The notes beneath the pieces were generated by a model. That model was not told the origin of the DNA, did not search any database, and saw only the letters and a list, made by a program, of their open reading frames with translations. DNA of 10,806 nt from JBOFEH01 sp051650265. Lineage in GTDB: Bacteria; Bacillota; Clostridia; Lachnospirales; Cellulosilyticaceae. This document shows, piece by piece, positions 6,094 to 10,806 of this stretch; position 1 is the first letter of the stretch, and each line of letters opens with the position of its first letter. The stretch spans positions 1-10,806 of the forward strand of contig JBOFIR010000096.1 of assembly GCA_051650265.1 (NCBI GenBank), read 5' to 3'. The translations under genes and the position numbers were made by a program.

Positions 6094-6495
6094 ATGGAAA
6101 TGAATCAAATAATGAACTATATGTCTGATTATGGACTTTTCTTTATGGCACTTATTGTTTCTGTATTATCAGCATTAGTTGCAAGTTGGATTTTGTATGG
6201 TATTGGCCTATGGGGTGGAGACTATGTACTCAAAAAGTATACAGATAAGTTTCCAAAGCAAAAAGACTACATCGATAAGCAGATGGCCTACTTGCGAGAG
6301 AAAGGCAGTATTGGTGTCTTTATTAGTAAGTTGATTCCGATGGCACGTACGATTATTTCTATCCCAGCAGGTGCCGTGAAACTCAATTTTTGGAAATACA
6401 CGGTGTCCTCAGCACTGGGCATCATTATTTGGAATGGTGCGCTTATTGCAAGTGGCTACTTTTTTGGACAAACAATCTTAAGACACATTATATAA
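6094..6495 (+). CDS. Short DedA-family (SNARE-associated Pfam type) membrane protein
   Basis: From ATG 6094 the protein has 133 residues, against about 200 for ordinary DedA proteins, which handle lipid or undecaprenyl-phosphate movement across the membrane. The C-terminal half is typical: I-S-K-L-I-P-M-A-R (78-86, with R85), S-I-P-A-G (89-93), then S-S-A-L-G and I-W-N-G-A-L-I-A-S-G-Y. The N-terminal part goes from a short helix (Y-G-L-F-F-M-A-L) straight into a helix that corresponds to the family's L-G-S-x-x-G-D-x-x-x-Y region. The first re-entrant loop with its proline/glutamate motif seems absent. No frameshifted remainder is visible upstream. The gene leads an operon with two lipid-type enzymes and a kinase, 19 bases before the glycosyltransferase, so a role in membrane lipid handling fits. 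Confidence 0.8.
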   Translation: MEMNQIMNYMSDYGLFFMALIVSVLSALVASWILYGIGLWGGDYVLKKYTDKFPKQKDYIDKQMAYLREKGSIGVFISKLIPMARTIISIPAGAVKLNFWKYTVSSALGIIIWNGALIASGYFFGQTILRHII

Positions 6496-6514
6496 GAAAG
6501 AAGGTAGCAGAATC

Positions 6515-7759
6515 ATGAGAATTGCAATGTTAACAAATAACTATAAACCATTCGTAGGCGGGGTACCAATCTCTATAGAGCGACTGAGTGAGGGATTACG
6601 TGCACTAGGACATGAAGTCTATATCTTTGCACCAACCTATGACGATCAAGAAGCTGATCCTTATGTGATCAGATACAGATCTTATACACATAAGCTTAAG
6701 GGAAATATCGTCATGCCACACTGGTTTGATCGTGAGATCGCATACTATTTTGAAGTATTGCAATTTGACATGATTCATGTACATCATCCTGCACTAGCAG
6801 GCTGGATGGGGGCATACTTAGGCAAAAAATATAATATTCCAGTCGCCTATACGTATCATACACGCTACGAGCAATATATACATTACTTCAAACCTTTTGA
6901 AAAGCTAGAGAATAAAGCACCACATAGTCCAGTTTTGAAGACGATCAAAACAAAGGTTATACCGGATTATATGAGAGGCTATTCAAAGTACTGTGATCTT
7001 ATCTTTGCACCAACACAATTGATGGAAGAAGTTTTGGGGGATATGAGAGTTGAGACGCCTATTGAGGTGCTCCCAACGGGGTTAGATCAACAATTTTTTG
7101 AGGCATCACAAGAACACATAGCAGGTATTCGTCAGCGTTATAAGGGTGACAAACAACATTTGTTCTGTAGCGTATCAAGATTATCCAAGGAAAAAAATAT
7201 TAGTTTTATGATTGAGGGATTAGTACAACTTAAGGCAACAATAGGTGATACATTTCAGATGCTGCTCATTGGTGATGGACCAGAGAGACATAATCTAGAG
7301 CAGCAGGTTAAGTCGTTGGGACTAGATCAAAATGTTAGCTTTCTAGGAAGTATACCTAATCAAGAGATGAAACATTATTATGGTGCAGCAGATCTCTTTT
7401 TATTTGCATCACAATCAGAAACACAGGGTATCGTATTATTAGAGGCGATGGCTGCACACAGCCCAGTTGTGGCAATTGAGGCAAGTGGTGTCGTTGAAGT
7501 TGTTGCAAATGGGCACAATGGCTATATGACCCCGGCTGACTTATCGCAGTGGGTTGCGGCAATCCAAAAGGTGATTCAGAATAAAGCACATTTTGAAAGT
7601 CTATGCCAAGGTGCTTATGAGACTGCAAGACGCTTTACGGGTGAGCGTATTGCAAGACAAGCCGAACATTATTATCAGAAAGCAATTTTAGCAAGAAGTA
7701 GTGAGGCAAATATGCAGATAGAAGAAACGGAGCAAGAAGGTGTGTATTATGTATCATAG
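6515..7759 (+). CDS. GT4 glycosyltransferase, probably glycolipid (diacylglycerol) type
   Basis: This 414-residue GT-B fold protein starts M-R-I-A-M-L-T-N-N-Y with a G-G-V acceptor-side loop (15-17). It has a donor-side domain with S-R-L-S-K-E-K-N (221-228), G-D-G-P-E-R (253-258), and the GT4 E-x7-E pair at E302 and E310 within S-E-T-Q-G-I-V-L-L-E. The sequence style, with H-V-H-H-P, Y-T-Y-H-T-R-Y and an E-V-L-P-T-G-L linker, resembles enzymes that move glucose or galactose from a UDP-sugar to diacylglycerol on the inner face of the membrane. Those make glycolipids and lipoteichoic-acid anchors. Acceptor and donor are inferred, and a different lipid or glycan acceptor remains possible. ATG 6515 has an AAGAAGG site. 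The 3' end overlaps the next gene, a sign of coupled translation. Confidence 0.88.
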   Translation: MRIAMLTNNYKPFVGGVPISIERLSEGLRALGHEVYIFAPTYDDQEADPYVIRYRSYTHKLKGNIVMPHWFDREIAYYFEVLQFDMIHVHHPALAGWMGAYLGKKYNIPVAYTYHTRYEQYIHYFKPFEKLENKAPHSPVLKTIKTKVIPDYMRGYSKYCDLIFAPTQLMEEVLGDMRVETPIEVLPTGLDQQFFEASQEHIAGIRQRYKGDKQHLFCSVSRLSKEKNISFMIEGLVQLKATIGDTFQMLLIGDGPERHNLEQQVKSLGLDQNVSFLGSIPNQEMKHYYGAADLFLFASQSETQGIVLLEAMAAHSPVVAIEASGVVEVVANGHNGYMTPADLSQWVAAIQKVIQNKAHFESLCQGAYETARRFTGERIARQAEHYYQKAILARSSEANMQIEETEQEGVYYVS

Positions 7760-8387
7760 AAAATTCACGCAGTATGAGCAGATCATCAGTAAACTTTACT
7801 ATGCTTATATTGAGTGGGTAGCACGTACAAGTCAGATCGTGATAGATCCACAAATCCACCAGCTGAAACAACAAGAAGCAATCCTTGGATTTTGGCACGG
7901 AGATAGCTTAGGGATGAACTTTCTACTACGCACACTGCAAGGTGGTGAAGTGACACCCCATGTCATTGTTACGGCAGATAAGAGAGGCAATTATATTGAG
8001 CTATTGATACGCAGGTATGGTGGGGACGTCTATCGCATGCCAGATGGCATGGCTATGAGAAGCTTCTTGCGTGCGCTCAAAGATGGGGCAAGGCAGCCTA
8101 AGCAAACACTATGTGTTGCACTGGATGGACCGTTAGGGCCTTATCATGAGCCCAAGAAGCTAGGTGCGATGCTTTCGTGTGAAGGGAGCAAACCCTATGT
8201 CCTCATCAAAGTAAGTTACAAGAGAAAATTACATCTGACAAAAAGATGGGATCATTATGTGATTCCCCTACCCTTTGGCAAGATGACTTTTGAGGCCTAT
8301 GATTTGGGCACTATGGGAAATGCTCAGCTGAGAGATTTTGAAATTTACAAAAAAGTCATTATGGAAAAAATGTGTGAGAAGGAGTAA
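7749..8387 (+). CDS. DUF374-type lysophospholipid acyltransferase family protein
   Basis: From ATG 7749 the protein has 212 residues, in the usual range for the DUF374/LPLAT group. Visible landmarks are the G-F-W-H-G-D block (47-52, with the conserved histidine H50), V-T-A-D-K-R-G-N-Y-I-E (the family's S-x-x-x-D-G region, changed here), Y-G-G-D-V-Y-R (90-96), and A-L-D-G-P-L-G-P (124-131). The group transfers acyl chains to lipid acceptors at the membrane face; the substrate here is unknown. GTG 7740 is an alternative start, with GGAG at 7729-7732. I prefer ATG 7749, 8 bases after AGAAGG (7735-7740). It overlaps the glycosyltransferase stop by 11 bases, so both are probably made together and may modify the same lipid. 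The usual H-x4-D motif is not exact. Confidence 0.8.
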   Translation: MYHRKFTQYEQIISKLYYAYIEWVARTSQIVIDPQIHQLKQQEAILGFWHGDSLGMNFLLRTLQGGEVTPHVIVTADKRGNYIELLIRRYGGDVYRMPDGMAMRSFLRALKDGARQPKQTLCVALDGPLGPYHEPKKLGAMLSCEGSKPYVLIKVSYKRKLHLTKRWDHYVIPLPFGKMTFEAYDLGTMGNAQLRDFEIYKKVIMEKMCEKE

Positions 8388-8393
8388 CGCGTG

Positions 8394-10547
8394 ATGGCAA
8401 AAGGACAAAAGAAGACGCCTATCAAAAGTTATCAGGCACTAATCATGACGTTGGTGCTTGTGCTAGGAAGTGCATTGTTGATGGTAGGTTCATATCCTAC
8501 TATTAAAAAAAATATCATAGAGGAAGGCTACAACTATTTCAATCAGCAGGAATTTATTGATGACTATGTCATCAAAGGTGCTTACGCCACCTATTATACA
8601 TTGATGCGTGCTCAAGGTCAGAAGCCTTTGACACCTACAGAAGTCTTTATAAAGGAACCGGAAGATCTACATGAAGATATGGATCAAACGTTGTTTGATG
8701 AAGCGGTTTTGAGTTGGCAGACGCAGCTAGAGCGAGATGCGCCAAACTTTAAGTATTATGCACACAATAACCTAGAGGGTAGTGTGATGACCAATTTTGG
8801 GGAAGGGTATATGACAAAATCAGGGGAGATTGACTATGGCTGGTTAGAAGCGCAGTATCAGTACGTAATTGAACTGGAGGTCGATGACAAAGGAAATGTC
8901 TTTCAATCTTATATCTATGGGGCAGGAAAAAATAGAGGGGCAGTAGCGCTAGAGAATTTTAATAATGTGGGCACATGGTATGTGACGGACCCTCAGGATT
9001 TTATGGGGATCAAAGATATGACCTATATTTTTGCTGTGACCAACTCACTTACCTATGAAGATAACCTGAGTTTCCAAATTGATTCGTATAGCCGTGAAGG
9101 CTACCGTATAGTCGGTATGGCGTATATCGTAGGGATAAGCTGTATGCTTGGATTTGTGGCACTGTGTATCCCTATGAGATGGATTAAATCAGCAAGGTGG
9201 TTAGATAAAATTCAAGCATTCCCGCTAGAAGCAGTGATCACAGGGATCGGCCTTGTACTGATACAAGTCTACTTCTGGGGAACAGATGTAATCGATCAGT
9301 GTATGAAAGGTGAGATTACGTACTTTGCAAGCTTTTATCTCAAGCCATTGGCGTTAAATGAAATGCAGATAGTTTTACTTAATATCGTATTTTGGAGTGT
9401 TGGCTTTTGGACACTGATTGCTACTGTATGGCTCATCAAGACTATATTTAAAGAGGGGATATGGCAGTACATCAAGGCAAAGAGTTTGCTTGCAGGTGGA
9501 TATAGAGGTATCGTTCGTATCAAGAACAAAGCAGCGGATAAAGTGGCCAATACCACTTTGAAGCAAGAAGATTACAAGAAAATTAGAAAATGGATCATAT
9601 GGCATAGTCTATGGATTGGTGTATTGTGTTGTTTCTGGTTCTTTGGATTAATAGGGGTGGTAATCTATGGCATCATATTGTATGCCTTGAGTAAGCGTGC
9701 CTATCTGGATATAAGTGAGAAGTATGAAAAGCTGATGAGTATCACGAGTGGTATGGCAGCGGGAAATTTGGAAGTGCATGTAACAGAGGAATTAGGCATA
9801 TTTGATCCACTCAAGGAGCAGTTGACACAGATCCAAGAAGGGTTCAAAACAGCAGTAGATGAGGCTGTAAAGAGTCAGAAGATGAAGACAGACTTGATTA
9901 CCAATGTGTCACATGACCTCAAGACCCCCCTTACATCCATTATTTCCTATGTAGACCTTCTCAAGGACGAGCAGCTATCAGATGAGAAGAGACAGCAGTA
10001 TCTTGATACGTTGGACCGCAAGGCGGCAAGACTACAGGTACTTATTGAGGATTTGTTTGAGATGAGTAAAATCAGTAGTGGGAATATTATCTTACAGAAA
10101 GAATCTGTAGATGTGGTAGCACTTCTCAAACAGACATTGTTTGAACTAGAAGATCGCTTGGCTTTAGGTGAGCTTACTGTGAGAACACAGTTTCCAGACC
10201 ATAAGGTAAAGCTAGCACTTGATAGTATGCGCACTTATCGTATATTTGATAATTTGATTAATAATATGGCAAAGTATAGTTTGGCAGGTTCTCGTGCTTA
10301 TATAGAGGTATATGATGAAGGTGAATGCGTACAGGTGATTCTCAAGAATATCGCAAGAGAGGAGCTGAGCTTTGATCCACAGCAGATTACCGAACGTTTT
10401 GTTAGAGGTGATGCATCGCGTCATACAGAAGGGACGGGATTAGGGCTGGCTATTGCCAAGAGTTTTACTGAACTTCAGGGTGGAAGGCTTGAGGTTATAC
10501 TTGATGGCGATTTATTCAAAATTATTATCACATTTCCCATAGCATAA
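8394..10547 (+). CDS. Multi-pass membrane sensor histidine kinase
   Basis: This protein of about 717 residues is a large kinase (numbers below count from GTG 8391). One helix at about 15-36 is followed by an outside region of about 200 residues with no recognised fold. Three more helices lie near 243-262, 281-300 and 326-349, and a fifth near 402-434. A short linker leads to the HisKA domain, with V-S-H-D-L-K-T-P around phospho-acceptor H508. The ATPase domain has an N box (F-D-N-L-I-N-N, N625), an E-R-F-V-R-G-D F box (668-674) and a G2 box E-G-T-G-L-G-L (680-686). The usual D-x-G-x-G G1 box is replaced by L-K-N-I-A-R-E. I recall the same change in many clostridial kinases, so activity is still expected. 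ATG 8394 or GTG 8391 both suit AAGGAG at 8379-8384. It is last in the operon, and its partner is probably the regulator at 5232-5939. Confidence 0.9.
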   Translation: MAKGQKKTPIKSYQALIMTLVLVLGSALLMVGSYPTIKKNIIEEGYNYFNQQEFIDDYVIKGAYATYYTLMRAQGQKPLTPTEVFIKEPEDLHEDMDQTLFDEAVLSWQTQLERDAPNFKYYAHNNLEGSVMTNFGEGYMTKSGEIDYGWLEAQYQYVIELEVDDKGNVFQSYIYGAGKNRGAVALENFNNVGTWYVTDPQDFMGIKDMTYIFAVTNSLTYEDNLSFQIDSYSREGYRIVGMAYIVGISCMLGFVALCIPMRWIKSARWLDKIQAFPLEAVITGIGLVLIQVYFWGTDVIDQCMKGEITYFASFYLKPLALNEMQIVLLNIVFWSVGFWTLIATVWLIKTIFKEGIWQYIKAKSLLAGGYRGIVRIKNKAADKVANTTLKQEDYKKIRKWIIWHSLWIGVLCCFWFFGLIGVVIYGIILYALSKRAYLDISEKYEKLMSITSGMAAGNLEVHVTEELGIFDPLKEQLTQIQEGFKTAVDEAVKSQKMKTDLITNVSHDLKTPLTSIISYVDLLKDEQLSDEKRQQYLDTLDRKAARLQVLIEDLFEMSKISSGNIILQKESVDVVALLKQTLFELEDRLALGELTVRTQFPDHKVKLALDSMRTYRIFDNLINNMAKYSLAGSRAYIEVYDEGECVQVILKNIAREELSFDPQQITERFVRGDASRHTEGTGLGLAIAKSFTELQGGRLEVILDGDLFKIIITFPIA

Positions 10548-10585
10548 ACAAATAGCTCCCACAGTAATGTGGGAGCTGTTTATTT
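10546..10585. terminator. Bidirectional terminator between convergent genes
   Basis: AGCTCCCAC (10554-10562) pairs perfectly with GTGGGAGCT (10569-10577). Adding A10563-T10568 leaves a GTAA loop. Weaker A-T pairs extend the stem outward on both sides, giving T-rich tails in both directions. It overlaps the stop codons of the kinase (+) and of the - strand gene. Confidence 0.88.
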
Positions 10586-10806
10586 GCGTTCTTCTTTGAA
10601 GTCAACATCTACGATGGGTTTACCATCAGGCGTTGTATGGGGACGTGATGCAGCGTGGGTAGACTTGCGATTGATATGAACATGAATGCCCAGTTTATCA
10701 CGCCATTTTTGAGGCAACGCAAGTGAGATCAGACCAATGATGAGTGCAACTGCAGCAACCACAAGTGCTACAACGATGGCAATTCCTGCGGCGCCTAATG
10801 CAAAGG
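10580..10806 (-). CDS. C-terminal end of a membrane protein, cut by the window edge
   Basis: Only the 3' part is inside the window. The frame stays open from the stop (10580-10582) to the right edge, about 74 codons, so a start at GTG 10760-10762 is not needed and is probably not real. The visible part begins with a long glycine/alanine/valine-rich membrane helix (about 28 residues, ending I-S-L-A-L-P). A basic, polar tail follows: K-W-R-D-K-L-G-I-H-V-H-I-N-R-K, then P-D-G-K-P-I-V-D-V-D-F and a charged end. By the positive-inside rule the tail is cytoplasmic. I recognise no family. It is convergent with the kinase operon and separated from it by the bidirectional terminator, so it is likely an unrelated unit. 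Confidence 0.6.
   Translation of the reverse strand, partial: FALGAAGIAIVVALVVAAVALIIGLISLALPQKWRDKLGIHVHINRKSTHAASRPHTTPDGKPIVDVDFKEERK

Overview
The window looks like a stretch of chromosome from a low-GC Gram-positive bacterium, most likely a Clostridia member of the Lachnospirales type. This is inferred from A/T-rich codon use, strong GGAGG ribosome-binding sites, U-tailed hairpin terminators, and a histidine kinase of a type common in that group. No mobile element, CRISPR array, rRNA or tRNA is visible. All complete genes are on the + strand; one gene enters from the right edge on the - strand.

Positions 1-4680 hold a nucleobase-salvage cluster in two blocks. The first block is a small zinc deaminase of the cytidine-deaminase fold, a CodB-like NCS1 permease, and an overlapping 54-codon ORF for a probable two-helix membrane peptide, closed by a hairpin terminator. 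The second block is a GntR/UTRA regulator and an adenine deaminase. The simplest reading is uptake of a purine or cytosine base, deamination to release ammonia and a salvageable base, and control by the GntR protein. A DUF2500 membrane protein with a histidine-rich loop follows at 4742-5110; its link to either side is unclear.

Positions 5232-10547 hold an envelope/signalling cluster. An OmpR/PhoB-type response regulator has its own terminator. Next comes an apparent four-gene operon: a shortened DedA-family membrane protein, a GT4 glycosyltransferase resembling diacylglycerol glycosyltransferases, a DUF374-type lysophospholipid acyltransferase, and a large multi-pass histidine kinase. The kinase is probably the partner of the response regulator even though three lipid-type genes and a terminator lie between them. 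TTAAG(AA) direct repeats at 10-12 bp spacing stand upstream of both the regulator gene and the four-gene operon. They resemble OmpR-family operators (CiaR-type TTTAAG-N5-TTTAAG), which suggests the two-component system controls itself and the lipid genes.

A bidirectional terminator at 10546-10585 separates the kinase from the convergent - strand gene, of which only the C-terminal part is inside the window. No gap between genes exceeds about 125 bases.
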